Shown here piece after piece: positions 35,888 through 46,688 of a DNA stretch of 64,000 nt (its first letter is position 1; the number at the start of each line of letters is the position of its first letter). The DNA comes from Rhabditophanes sp. KR3021 (Eukaryota; Nematoda; Chromadorea; Rhabditida; Alloionematidae): NCBI GenBank assembly GCA_963281155.1, contig CAUJLY010000001.1, forward strand, positions 7,626,001 to 7,690,000, given 5' to 3'. The translations under genes and the position numbers were made by a program. The notes below the pieces were generated by a model, which worked only from the letters and a program-made list of their open reading frames with translations, made no database searches and was not told the DNA's origin.

Positions 35888-37347
35888 TTAAATGTTTTCA
35901 GTTTCTTCTTCGGTTATCAGAGATAATTTCTTTTCAGTATTTTCTTTCTTTTTCGTTTTCATTTTCTTAGTTGATGTGTAAGCCCATGACTTAATATGAC
36001 CATCAAATAGAAGTGTAAATACCAAAGCCCCAAAACATAGCGTACCACTAACAATCCAAAACACTCTATTCCATTCTTTCCTTGTATCATTTGGCGCTAA
36101 CAATTTTATCAAAAATGGAGTGCATATTAAGATCAAACAACAAATACTTTCACCAATCCCAAAAACAATTCCCCCAAACGTTGAAGCAATATCGAGATAA
36201 CTTGTTATAATCGAAGTATACTGCAATCCTGACAAACCTAATCCAATCACAAAAAATAAGAAAGCCAAATAGCCATTGTCTTCCTTCAAAAATGAAATTG
36301 CTACTAATAAAGAAGCTGTTCCAGTGAAAGCTAAAAGAACCCAAATTTTTCGACAATTAGTTGTAGACATCATTTTTTTGGCTATGAAAAAGTCTGCCAG
36401 AAATCCAAATATCAACATAAACAAGAATAGAATGAACAATGCTATGAAAGGGATAAATTGAGTAATAGAATGTGGAATTGTGAATAATTTTTTTAGTAGA
36501 TTGGGCAGCAAGCCGATTATGATGTAGTTGCTAAAAGTTGCCAGGCAATGAATAAAAATTAAAACCCAAGCAGATCCAGATAAGAATATATGTTTCCATG
36601 GAATAAATTTAGTCACTTCATCGTCAGGCTTAAATTGAATTTGATCATTGATGTAATAGTATTCTTCTTTTGAAATTAAGGTATCACCTTCTACTGTACT
36701 ATGAGCAAATAAAGACCATACGAAGAACCAAGCAAATCCAATTGCTGAAAAAACATAAGTTACTATTGGAATTTGACTTAGCCAAGTTGAGTCATTTGAA
36801 GAAGTTTCAGTTAGGACAATACTTCCTAATTGAACTCCAAAAAGAACTACACCCATTAGACAAGTTCTTTCTTTTTTCGGAAACCAAAATGCAGCCATAG
36901 TAAGAATCGAAGGCAATGCTAAACCTTGACAAATACCTAATATAAACCTTAATCCTATTAAGTATAGTTTATTTTCAGCTAATTGTTCAATAAAAGGAGT
37001 TGCCAGAAATGCAGAAGAACTGCCAAAAACAGAAAGGCCTATCAACCATTTTGAACCTATTTTGTTGGATAAAATTCCAGCTATTAAAGCAGAGGACATA
37101 TATCCGTACAAAAAATAATTCGTAAAATATAATTCAACCGGATTCTTTTCAACTAACGTCACATTTTCAGCATTCAAATCATCTGGAATTGAAATAGGAA
37201 ATATCTTTGATCTATGTGAAAACAGAATAAGATTCACCGAAAACAACAAAATGACAACATTTAATCTAGAAGATCGTAACAAAGCTGAAACTTTATTTAA
37301 TTTGTCTGAATGTGTTACTTACGCACAGGAGAAATAGATTTGGCCAT
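35888..37347 (-). CDS. Major facilitator transporter, SLC17 (sialin/VGLUT)-like
   Basis: Two exons (37347-37323, 37284-35888; 38-bp intron, phase 1) give 473 residues. About 12 hydrophobic segments are visible, with the MFS loop pattern GILSNKIGSKWLIGLSVFGS after TM2-3 and FGFLADFFIAKK between the halves. RFILGICQGLALPSILTMAAFWFPKKERT matches the SLC17 anion-transporter signature in TM4-5. The family moves organic anions, phosphate or glutamate across plasma or vesicle membranes; substrate is not predictable here. The first exon adds MAKSISPV; an internal start would lose the N-terminal residues before TM1. The C-terminal tail is Lys/Glu-rich, cytosolic. Confidence 0.88.
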
Positions 37348-37714
37348 TGAATCAACTAAATCAGTGTTATATCGGTTGTACAATAATATATCAAAAATAG
37401 TTGAATGAATATTCTTAATTTTCGTCACCTTAAATAGCTCAACATTAGTGATCTTTTACTTTGATTAATGAACTATGAAAATACCAAAGCAACAACAACT
37501 GCTTTTGTGACGATTCATCAATCAAAGTAACATATTATTCATCAAAAGACATCACAAAACTTGATTTTATTTCCATCAATCCAAATTTGATTAGAACATA
37601 AAATTTGAATCATCTATCACTTTAAATTCAAATTTTTTGAGTTAAATACAGCATTTAGGAAAGGATTATTTCTTCCAAATCACTACTTTTAGCGAATTCC
37701 ATTTTAGATAGATT
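37348..37714. promoter_or_regulatory. Divergent intergenic, transporter / RING-like gene
   Basis: 367 bp between divergent genes; AT-rich, presumably containing both promoters. No specific element recognised beyond an ATTTAGG tract about 60 bp before the + gene. Confidence 0.3.
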
Positions 37715-38371
37715 ATGTCCGAAAAGAACGTTAAAGACAAAGTACCTTCCTATGTTCACGAGAACTTCTTGCCCCCATTTTTGACTGAGATGGCAGGATC
37801 CAAAGACTTTGAGAAAGTCACCTACGAGTTTGTGAAGAAACCTAATAATATGAATAGTTACAAGATAGAAGTGGCCTGGCAAGACAATCAAAAAATAGCT
37901 GGAATCGAGCCATTTAAATTAGAACAATCTATCCCCGTTCCCTTGAAAGTTTGTGGCAGTGCAGTACAATTGAATTCTATTCAAGAAAAGTCATTCGGTG
38001 GATTTACCCCTCAAACTAGTTTCAAAAGCTCTATGGCATCTGAAGTTCTCAGAAAGGGAATCAAACGTCTTGGTATTACTAGATGTGATGGAGAATGTGG
38101 AAGCATGAAGAGTATCGAAGAAATGAAAACATTCGGCCTCTGTGATCACGTGGTTTGCAGATCCTGCATCAAACAATTTCGTCCCTTGCTCCAGTCTCTT
38201 ACCGCTGGAACTGATTGTGCCAATCTCCAATGCATGGCTGCTAACTTCCTTGATGATATAAAGGAAAAGAAAGATCTCTTCAAGAAGTGTTGTACCTACT
38301 ACAATCAAGGAAAATACGAAAAAGTTCTCAGAAACGCCAAGAAACTCAAATCAGAAGTTCAGCTTTTTTAA
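37715..38371 (+). CDS. RING-like Cys-rich protein
   Basis: Single exon, 218 residues, soluble. The C-terminal half has zinc-ligand-like spacing: RCDGECGSMKSIEE, then LCDHVVCRSCIKQF, then DCANLQC. LCDHVVCRSC resembles the central C-x-H-x2-C-x2-C of a RING finger, so an E3 ubiquitin ligase or zinc scaffold is possible. The N-terminal part (EKVTYEFVKKPNNMNSYKIE) has no known motif. C-terminus Lys-rich. I do not know an orthologue outside nematodes. Confidence 0.65.
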   Translation: MSEKNVKDKVPSYVHENFLPPFLTEMAGSKDFEKVTYEFVKKPNNMNSYKIEVAWQDNQKIAGIEPFKLEQSIPVPLKVCGSAVQLNSIQEKSFGGFTPQTSFKSSMASEVLRKGIKRLGITRCDGECGSMKSIEEMKTFGLCDHVVCRSCIKQFRPLLQSLTAGTDCANLQCMAANFLDDIKEKKDLFKKCCTYYNQGKYEKVLRNAKKLKSEVQLF

Positions 38372-38724
38372 ATCTGTCTTAACTAATCCGAAATAATATT
38401 TTGATTATACTCAAACTATTGTTTTACCCAAATGTTACTCCAACCCGATCGGTCTGAGTCCTTAGCTTAGTTAATTATTTTATTATCATATACCTTTCGA
38501 CGTAATATTCTACATTTGACAGCTAACCCTAGTTAGTCTGTATTTATAATTTGAATAAACTATTTGTCTGTTAGTGGTTATTATCAATCAGTAGATCTAG
38601 AACTAACTACTGCGAATCTACAATTTTTAATGTCTGATAAATAGGTGCATTTGGTATGAATGAAATTTGTAATTTTATTAGCAAGAACAGATATTAAAAC
38701 ACAATTAGCGTTTTTTATAGATAT
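38372..38724. other. Convergent intergenic (3' ends)
   Basis: 353 bp between the convergent ends of the RING-like gene and HINT. AT-rich 3' flanks, no gene. Confidence 0.35.
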
Positions 38725-39232
<508 letters not shown>

Positions 39233-39424
39233 GACAGTCGTCAACAACTTTGGCTGGTTTCGAGACGTTTAGTCTTGGACAGTAGTTCCTTTGTCTAGAG
39301 TTTTGTTTATGTGAGCAACTCCCGCATAGAATTTCTATTAAACAATTGGTATAGACGCAAGAATTTGAAAAATTTGAACACAAACATCTTTTCGCCGATT
39401 TTGTAGCAGTTGGGGAACGACAAA

Positions 39425-41585
39425 ATGCAATCTCTGAGGTCAAATGACATCAAGATATATAATATCAGCGCAGGAAAATCAGTCCCAGAGGTAACTTTGA
39501 ACCACTAAACACCAATTAACTTTCTTTCAGTGGATTAATGATCGGGAAAGGCGGAAGCAGGAGCAAAAAGATGTAGATCTTCGTCGACGCATCCAGTTGA
39601 TTCAAGATTTCGAAATGCCGGATGTCTCAAATGCCATTGCTTTGAGTAGAGACGGTCGTTATTGTTTTGCTAGTGGCAGCTACAAGCCATTCTTCAAATG
39701 TTATGATTTACATGATTTGTCGATGAAATGGGAGCGTGGAGTTGATAACGAGGTTATCAAGATTTGCCCTATTGGTGACGACTATGGAAAGGTTGCTTTA
39801 TTAGAAGAAGACAGGTACCTTGAACTACACTCGGCTAAAGGTAGATTCTTTAAGATGCGCGTACCTAAATTTGGAAGAGATATTTGCTTGAGTAGGGAGG
39901 CTGCCGATCTTTGCATTGTGGGAAGTGGTTCAGATGTGTTCAGATTGAATTTAGAAGAAGGCAAATTCCTGGAGCCATTTGTTACTGAGTCCAGAAGTTT
40001 GACATGTTGCAAAGTTAGTGAGGAGCATCAACTCTTTTTGGTCGGAACTGATGATGGAAAGGTGGAGGCTTGGGATCACAGAGATAGGAGTAGAGCTGGG
40101 GTACTGGATTGTGCTTTGAGCCAATTTATGGAATCTGGCACAACTGCGTTTGGAAATACACTACCCGAGGTGTCTTGCATTGAGTTCAAGGATGGAATAA
40201 CTTTCGGGGTCGGTACAAGTACCGGCCATGCTCTCATCTATGATTTAAGAAGTTCCGGAGCTATTTTGTCAAAGGATTTGCAGATGGGTCTTCCAGTCAA
40301 AGGCTTATCTTTCGTAGCCGAGTCCAATCTTGCCATCTCAATGGACAGCCAAGTCGTCAAAGTCTGGAATTCAAATGACGGAACCCCTTACTGCGCCGTA
40401 GAACCAGGAGTTCAATTGAATGCATTCGTCCGTTATCCTGACAGTGGTTTACTTTTCTTTGCCAATGAAGGCAAGAAAATGCAACAATTCTTCATTCCCG
40501 CTCTTGGTACTGCACCTAAGTGGTGTTCATATCTTGAAACTATTACTGAAGAGCTTGAGGAAACAGATCAGGCGGTTGTTTATGACGACTTCCAATTCGT
40601 CACAAAGGAGCAACTTGAACAATTAGGGTTGACTGATTTGATTGGGTCGAATGTCGTGAAGGCTTACATGCACGGATACTACATGGATCGGAGACTCTAC
40701 AACAAAGCTTTCACTCTTACTCAGCCATTTGCTTATGAAAACTACAAAGACCGCAAACTAAAGGAGCATTTGGAAGAAGAAAGAGCCGGGCCTGCTATTG
40801 TCAAGAAAGAAAAGCTACCGTCAGTCAATCGTATGCTGGCTAGAAAGTTGAAGGCTGAGCAAGAAGCAGACACTTCAAATGCCAAACACAAATTCGCCGA
40901 ACAGAAGACCAAAGTCAGATCGGATGCTGCTACTGAATTGCTGGAAGACACTAGATTTAAGGACTTGTTTATTGATCCTGAATTCGAGGTGGACGAGAGA
41001 TCTGAACAGTATCAGAAGATGATACCCGTTCTTGAGCATTTGAAGAAAATCAGTAAGGTGGATGACAAGGAGATGGAAGTCGTACAAGCTGGTGTGTTCG
41101 AACAAGAAAATTCAGATGAAGGTAGTGATGCATCCTCTAACTCAGATGATGAGGAAATGCTATCAGAAGATAGTCAGGGATCAGAAGTCGACGAGCCTAT
41201 GGTGGAAGTGAAAGCCAAAGTAGAAAGACCAAAGAGAATTAAACCTAAATCCTTCAAAATGGTTGGACTGGAAAGCCAAAAGGACTTTGGGTACTACTCA
41301 CAAAAGGTAAACAAAGATGCTGGGAACCAATTGATGGGAGCCAAAAGAAAGGAAGTGGCTGAATCCAACGAAGGTATTTCCGAAGATGTTGGGTTTGGAG
41401 GTAAATCCATGTCATTCCCAATGAAACCATCTGCTGTCATGTTAGAAAAGAATAAGAAAGCTGAAGAAATGAAAAAACATGCCCAAGAAAGGGCGAAAGT
41501 TGCCAGAGGAGTCCAAACAATCGCCGGAGACTTCAAGAAAATGCCAGTCAATCCCAAATTTAAAAAAGGAGGAAAGAAGAAGTAA
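39425..41585 (+). CDS. nol-10: Nucleolar protein 10 (NOL10/Enp2), WD-repeat
   Basis: Small-subunit ribosome biogenesis factor of the nucleolus. Two exons (39425-39490, 39531-41585; 40-bp intron, phase 0) give 706 residues (human about 690). The N-terminus matches the family: NDIKIYNISAGKSVPEWIND, then RRRIQLIQDFEMP. A WD40 propeller runs to about 330 (FASGSYKPFFKCYDLHDLSM, IPKFGRD-like VPKFGRDI, VEAWDHRDRSRAGVLDCAL). Then comes a helical YYMDRRLYNKAF region and a NUC153-type segment LLEDTRFKDLFIDPEFEVD. The C-terminal third is acidic then Lys-rich (FKKGGKKK). The first 22 residues lie on a separate exon recovered by homology. Confidence 0.95.
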
Positions 41586-41778
41586 GCCTTTTCAGTTGTT
41601 ATTTGTTTTTGTTAAACTACACTTGTTAATTGTTATTATTATTTTATTATGTCAAAAGATGCCTTTTTAATTTGAACTTTTTAATAAAACTAAAGCTTGT
41701 TATTATGATTTTTGCTTAATGGTTCAAGTCCCATTTCTATCTTCCTTTTAAAATTATTTGTATCACATGCTTTTATAG

Positions 41779-42384
41779 ATGATACTTAAATTCAATAAGA
41801 TATTCACAGAAAGATTGCTCATGCAAACGCGCATGAATAATACTTTGACACAACCAATGGTCAAGAAGAGCAATTCCAAACAGTACTTTATGGGAAGTTG
41901 CTTCTTTGGGATGTTTTTGGGAGCTCATGGGATTGTTTATTTAAGAAGGAAGGCTGACAACACCAAAATCGAAAAGTCAGTCGCCACTGTGGACTTCAAG
42001 GACTTCGTTGAGCAGTATTTGATTGAAGGAAAAGTGCGTGAAATTATCTATCAACCTCCTTTTTCTGCTGGAGATGTTTGGTTGAAAAACAGTGAAAATA
42101 CCACTGGCGGAAGTATAGCTAATGCTAAAGCAAAATTCATGATGAGACTTACTTCCAAGAAAGTCGAAACTATTGCTAGGCCACCGGACATTCGATTCAA
42201 ATATAATGGAGATATTCAACTGCTAACTGAAATTGTTGGGGATGTTAACGCTAAGATTAAGGAAGATACCAAGGAAGATTCTAATTCAATTACCTATCAG
42301 ATTAATGAATTTCCTTCCAAGGGAGAATTTGCCTTTATTGGTGGTACAACATTAATAACTCTCGCAACTATACTGCTTCTGTGA
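41779..42384 (+). CDS. FtsH-extracellular-domain-like membrane protein (mitochondrial?)
   Basis: Single exon, 201 residues, ATG directly after a TTTTATAG acceptor. Basic N-terminus (KFNKIFTERLLMQTRM), a hydrophobic segment FMGSCFFGMFLGAHGIVYL (about 38-56), a soluble domain, and a C-terminal hydrophobic FIGGTTLITLATILLL. The core, VDFKDFVEQYLIEGKVREI, resembles the W-K-D-F-V-x2-Y-L-x-K-G-x-V start of the intermembrane domain of AFG3L2/paraplegin m-AAA proteases, bracketed by two TM segments as in those proteins, but no AAA or peptidase domain follows. It could be a regulatory paralogue of the m-AAA N-terminal module; this is inference. It lies 194 bp after nol-10 on the same strand. Confidence 0.65.
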   Translation: MILKFNKIFTERLLMQTRMNNTLTQPMVKKSNSKQYFMGSCFFGMFLGAHGIVYLRRKADNTKIEKSVATVDFKDFVEQYLIEGKVREIIYQPPFSAGDVWLKNSENTTGGSIANAKAKFMMRLTSKKVETIARPPDIRFKYNGDIQLLTEIVGDVNAKIKEDTKEDSNSITYQINEFPSKGEFAFIGGTTLITLATILLL

Positions 42385-42744
42385 TTGAATTGGGAATTCT
42401 TTAAAAAAAGCTCAATGAACGTGCTCTATCAATTGTGGGAGTATTGCAACATCATTCACAGTTATTTGAGAACCCTTTAAACCAAAAATAAAACAATTGC
42501 CAAATAGTTTTTGTTATCAACTAACTTATTAAACCACATTATTATTAGTGAAACTTAGATGCCTTTTTAATATGAAATTTTAAATAAAGTCACTGCTTTT
42601 TAAACCATTTGTTCTTTTGCTATTAAAAATTAAACACAGAATTTATAATTTTATTTAATCAAAACATTGGTAAAAAGAGACCGACAATCATAGACAAGTA
42701 AAAGCAAGATTTGTAGTGATTGGTATGTGCCCCAAATAAGTATC
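42385..42744. other. Convergent intergenic
   Basis: 360 bp of 3' flanks between the FtsH-like gene and the small TM protein; AT-rich, with AATAAA-like polyadenylation motifs at about 42487 and 42590. Confidence 0.35.
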
Positions 42745-43125
42745 TTAATTGTGGTAGTTTTTCCAAGTTCGACAGCACGAATATACACAAGCGATTATTA
42801 CGAGAAAACTTAAGATAATACATAGAAAGATGATGGAGTCTTGAATTTTCCAGTCGCATTTAAGAAATGGATCGTCGCATGTGTAGTACATGAAGAAGGT
42901 TTCTTCGCTACATGGTTCCATTCGAGGATGGATTTTAGAATGAAATCGACAGTACGACGGTGTTAGCTTATTTGTGAAGGGAGTAAACGCTGCCAAGTAT
43001 CCACCATTGAAGAGATTAGGTATTTCCCCTCTTCCGCCAGGGATGTCATCGTTGACAATTCTAGTAGAACTGATGAAGGTAGCATACAAAATCAGGATAA
43101 AACAGGGCTTCATCATAATGAACAC
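42745..43125 (-). CDS. Small Cys-rich single-pass membrane protein
   Basis: Single exon, up to 126 residues. Signal peptide (MKPCFILILYATFISSTR), a short ectodomain with Cys in CRFHSK, EPCSEETFFMYYTC and FLKCDW, then one TM segment (IIFLCIILSFLVIIACVY) ending in a juxtamembrane CC and a short basic tail. Type I topology with a compact Cys-rich ectodomain is common among nematode Shisa-like/CX-type proteins, but I cannot name the family. It starts 97 bp after the gelsolin-like gene stop on the same strand, so an operon is possible. Confidence 0.6.
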   Translation of the reverse strand: MFIMMKPCFILILYATFISSTRIVNDDIPGGRGEIPNLFNGGYLAAFTPFTNKLTPSYCRFHSKIHPRMEPCSEETFFMYYTCDDPFLKCDWKIQDSIIFLCIILSFLVIIACVYSCCRTWKNYHN

Positions 43126-43221
43126 GTTTAATTTGATACCGTCTTTTTATATGAACAAAATGTGAATACAAAAATGAGTATGAATATGCTTTATTAGAGT
43201 AATGATTCAAATTTTAATAAA

Positions 43222-44797
43222 TCACTTAAACATTAATTTTCTTACGTTAGCAACACTTCTTACTTCCTGAAAAATAAAAAAATTAAATGAAGAGGTAAAT
43301 AAACTCACATCCTTAAACATCTTGTCATCCCAGTTTTTGAAGAATTTCTTAAAACCAACAGTCTCCTTAGTTTGAAAAACGATTTCAGTAGTAGCATGTT
43401 TACTTCTTGGAACAGAATCAGTTTCAAGGTACTTTTTGGCGATACCTTCTGCTGCATCTCTTTCTTTTTTGTTGGCATTCATGCCAATCCAGACATAGAT
43501 GTTGTTTCCTGCATCTAGGATCATGACGTCATCTCCATCAAGGTCGGTTTGAGTGAAGTTTCTAATCTCTTCGACTACTAATTTTCCAGACTCGTCGGAG
43601 CATTGGTAAAGCTTAGGGTCAGTGCCTTTGGATTTCTTGGCTTCAGACCATTCTGTGAACCATTGTATGAAATCATAAGGTTCGGCACCTTCCAAAACTC
43701 TAGTTACTTGAGTCCATTCCGGTCTTTTGTTTTGTTTCAAGTATTGCTCAGCCCAAATCATAGATTTAGCTCTTTCTCCGGCTGTGCAATTTTTGCCAAT
43801 CCACACATACAAACCTCCCTTGACAGCATCAACAATAAAAGCGTCATTTGAGTCAAGTTTAGATTTGTCCAAACCACCTTCACTAACTTTAGTTACCTTC
43901 ATCTGACCAGAAGCATCACTTGCCTTGTACAAAGCAATAGATTGTCTATTGGTTCTCCAATAGTTTTCATCATGGCCGCCCTCTTCGGCTTTTTTAACCT
44001 TGCGGAGTGCGGATAATCCTCCAAAATATGACCAAAACTTGGGATCAGTATCGTAGTCAGAATCAAGGATATGAACGACGCATCTATTATGTCTTTCACT
44101 CTTAGAGATGACTTCAGCTAACTCGATGCCCTTGATCTTCTCCAACCTTCCAGATTGTGGAGGCAACCAGGCGAAGATTTCCTTACCACAATCTAGGATG
44201 AAGACATCTCCAAGATTGAGTGACTCAACTTTCAAGTCAACTTGAGTACATCTGACGTTTCGTTTGCCTTTGCATTGGAAGAGTCTATTTTTAAAGTTAG
44301 CAAGATCATCGACGATGTGCGTAAATCCCGTTTGATGGCCTCCAAAGTTGTAGACGATTCCTTCCTTGAAATATGATAGGAAAAGAGCAGATTCGTGACC
44401 TTCTGTCTAAAAAACAAAAATATGTTTTTATATTTACTCAAGGATTAATTACCTCCCGATATTGGACCGGCAATCCACCTAATGAATCATCAATCTCAAC
44501 AGCTTTATAGGCAGCTGTTCCTCTTTCGTCAATTGTCGTTTCGGAACCTAGCCAAAAATGAACATCCCATGCCCCTCCGTATTTAGTCTAAGTAATAAAT
44601 GTAGTTTATTCATTGTTAACTTACATTCAAGATAATATAAGAATCACCTCGATAAAACATCCCCTGGTCAGCTTTTGGGATTTTTTCAAGTTTGAATTTC
44701 TGAAATATTTGGTAATACGCCAATTAATGATACTTACATTAATTCTCCAAACTTCCATTCCTGGAACCTTTCCCATATCTTTCAAAGCAGGATCCAT
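43222..44797 (-). CDS. gsnl-1: Gelsolin-like actin-severing protein (4 repeats)
   Basis: Ca2+-regulated actin filament severing/capping protein. Exons 44797-44738, 44699-44625, 44587-44453, 44406-43309 and 43266-43222 give 470 residues, matching the atypical four-domain nematode GSNL-1 (about 475) rather than six-domain gelsolin. Repeats: G1 [44 protein letters not shown]2 [34 protein letters not shown]3 [36 protein letters not shown]4 [33 protein letters not shown]. All introns 38-47 bp. An acceptor (TTGTTTTAG) lies just upstream of the ATG. The C-terminus is a short basic tail on its own 45-bp exon. Confidence 0.95.
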
Positions 44798-45315
44798 CTT
44801 TATCAATCTAAAACAACAAAATAATTGGGAATTAATGTTTTCTGTAAATGAATATGTTGACTTTTGTGTAAATGAATATTTTGACTTTATGCCACTCAAT
44901 TAATAGGTTATTTGTGTGAGAGTGTTAAAAATAATTAAGATCCACCTTTTTAACAGAAGAGCAATATTAGAAAAAGGAGGATAAGCTCCAATTAAATTGA
45001 GAGAGAAAATATTGGGTAGATTAAAGTTCACAAAATAAATAAATATATAAATGTGTGCGTATGTTTATTGATAGGATGATCGCAAGTGAAATGCCGTGCC
45101 AATATGAAGTAAAAGTAGTTGGGGTCGTTATTAAGAAAAATTATTCTGTTTTCGTTAAGAAATTGCTTCACTATGTATTTTAATGATTGAGAAAATGTTG
45201 AGATAAGTATTTTCTGTTAAACATTAAAAAATTGTTCAGTTACATATTTATCGTTAAGTGGTCTTCTTTGAATGGGAAAAATTTGTTTTACCAAGTTAAT
45301 TGGCGTAAGTATTAT
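44798..45315. promoter_or_regulatory. gsnl-1 upstream region
   Basis: 518 bp, AT-rich. It contains the gsnl-1 splice/trans-splice acceptor and, on the minus strand about 35 nt past the tRNA-Sec 3' end, a T-rich tract that could act as a pol III terminator. No gene. Confidence 0.35.
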
Positions 45316-45402
45316 CACCAACAAGGTTGAATCGAACAACTACGCGATTAAGCGTCTACAGATTTGAAGTCTGCACCCCGGACCACCGAAGATCATGTTG
45401 GC
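45316..45402 (-). tRNA. tRNA-Sec: Selenocysteine tRNA, anticodon TCA
   Basis: 87-nt gene read on the minus strand with eukaryotic tRNA[Ser]Sec architecture. Acceptor stem GCCAACA pairs with TGTTGGT (G-T wobble first pair), long form extended toward 9 bp. The 6-bp D stem CTTCGG/CCGGGG encloses the 4-nt loop TGGT. Anticodon stem CAGA/TCTG closes the loop CTTCAAA with anticodon TCA. A long variable arm has an ACGC/GCGT stem. The 4-bp T stem GTTG/CAAC closes the loop TTCGATT. These features, especially the 6-bp D stem, 4-bp T stem and 87-nt length, separate it from tRNA-Ser and from TCA suppressors. A TAAATATT element lies about 20-28 nt upstream. It implies a UGA-decoding Sec system in this organism. 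Confidence 0.93.
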
Positions 45403-45545
45403 AAAGAAAATATGCGTACAATATTTAGTTATTTTTGTTACCAATTTTCGCACACCAGCTGTAATGGGTTGCTTAAACGAAAAATTTATTTCAGTCAAAG
45501 TGTGATGTACAAAAGAGAGTATTATACTTATTGTCGGGTCAAATA

Positions 45546-45919
45546 TTATGTCAAATGAACTGAATTCTTTCCAAACACAGCTTCGACGTACGTCGGCGGA
45601 GGTTGATGATGACTGCTGGAGGTTGTCACAAAGATTCTGTTTGTATTATTAGTCCTTCTTCTTCTGGTTCTTTGTTGATTTCCACTCTTGCATGACACTT
45701 TACTTAAAACAATGTGAAAAAGAATGCAAATGAAGGAAACAATTGAAACTCCCATAATCACCCAATACAAAACACTCTAAACTTGTTAAATAATATACTT
45801 CATTAATGAAACATTACCTCCGAATCATGCATACACAGTAAAGTTAGTGCAATCACAAATAAAACAAGTGAAAGTCCCATCACAATAAGTTGACTTATAA
45901 AGGAAATACTTTTTTTCAT
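45546..45919 (-). CDS. Small two-TM protein with PPxY motif
   Basis: Two exons (45919-45818, 45776-45546; 41-bp intron, phase 0) give 110 residues. TM1 is LIVMGLSLVLFVIALTLLC (about 10-28) and TM2 WVIMGVSIVSFICILFHIVL (about 39-58), joined by a short MHDSES loop. The cytosolic tail is Arg-rich (QRTRRRRTNN) and ends with PPPTYVEAVF. PPPTY is a canonical P-P-x-Y ligand for WW domains of NEDD4-family ubiquitin ligases, so it may be an adaptor resembling NDFIP or small PPxY membrane proteins. Family unknown. The start follows a TTTGCTAG acceptor. Confidence 0.7.
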
Positions 45920-46688
45920 TCTAGCAAAAACTTGCAAGTTTATAAAGTACAAAAATAAGAAACTAAACTCATCGTATCTATTTTAGTATCATAACATTTT
46001 GAGAATATTTGTATTGTCCAAAACAAACAATAACATTTCCGTAAATTTTGCTTACGCAAACATAGTGTTTGTAATTTGTTTGGCTAATAAAAAAAGTAAG
46101 TTTATGAATCAAAAAGGAAATGTAGTCTTTCTATACAAAATTTGTCATGGAATCTAAATTCTGCAGAAAGAAAGACAGGCGATGATGATATGCCATGCAT
46201 TTTCTACTTCTCACGAATATTGAAAGACAGTGATAAGAAACTAAATGTGGCGTCGAACCTTGGTTGGCAAGGTTCACAATGTTTGAGAAACGTTCTGTTT
46301 CACTTGAACAATGTTACTTTACTTTTAAAGTGTATTGATATTTAAAATATGCCCATATTTTTTCAGCCAAATCCTCAGGACACATCGATTTCCGTTAGAT
46401 AAAGGGCACTATCTCCTAACTCTCTGGTATTAGTAGATGTACCATCATATTATTGAGCACTATTAGCAAAGTACATTTGACATGTGACAATCTCTAAGGC
46501 AGCTTATTCCAATGCTTGAAAAATATCTCTACATAGGACCTCATAACAAACACAATCGCATATTTGTCCTTAACAACAACCACTTTGGATAAAATCAACA
46601 ATATTAATTTATTTCTTTTTATCCAGACTATCTAACTTTTACTAAATTTATATTTGCTTATCTGTTATTGTACAAAATATATTCTATT
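45920..46688. promoter_or_regulatory. Divergent intergenic, PPxY protein / rad-23
   Basis: 769 bp. A plus ORF at 46142-46345 (67 residues, SRILKDSDKKLNVASNLG) has mildly coding-like composition but no family match; probably chance or a decayed fragment. Otherwise AT-rich flanks. Confidence 0.3.
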
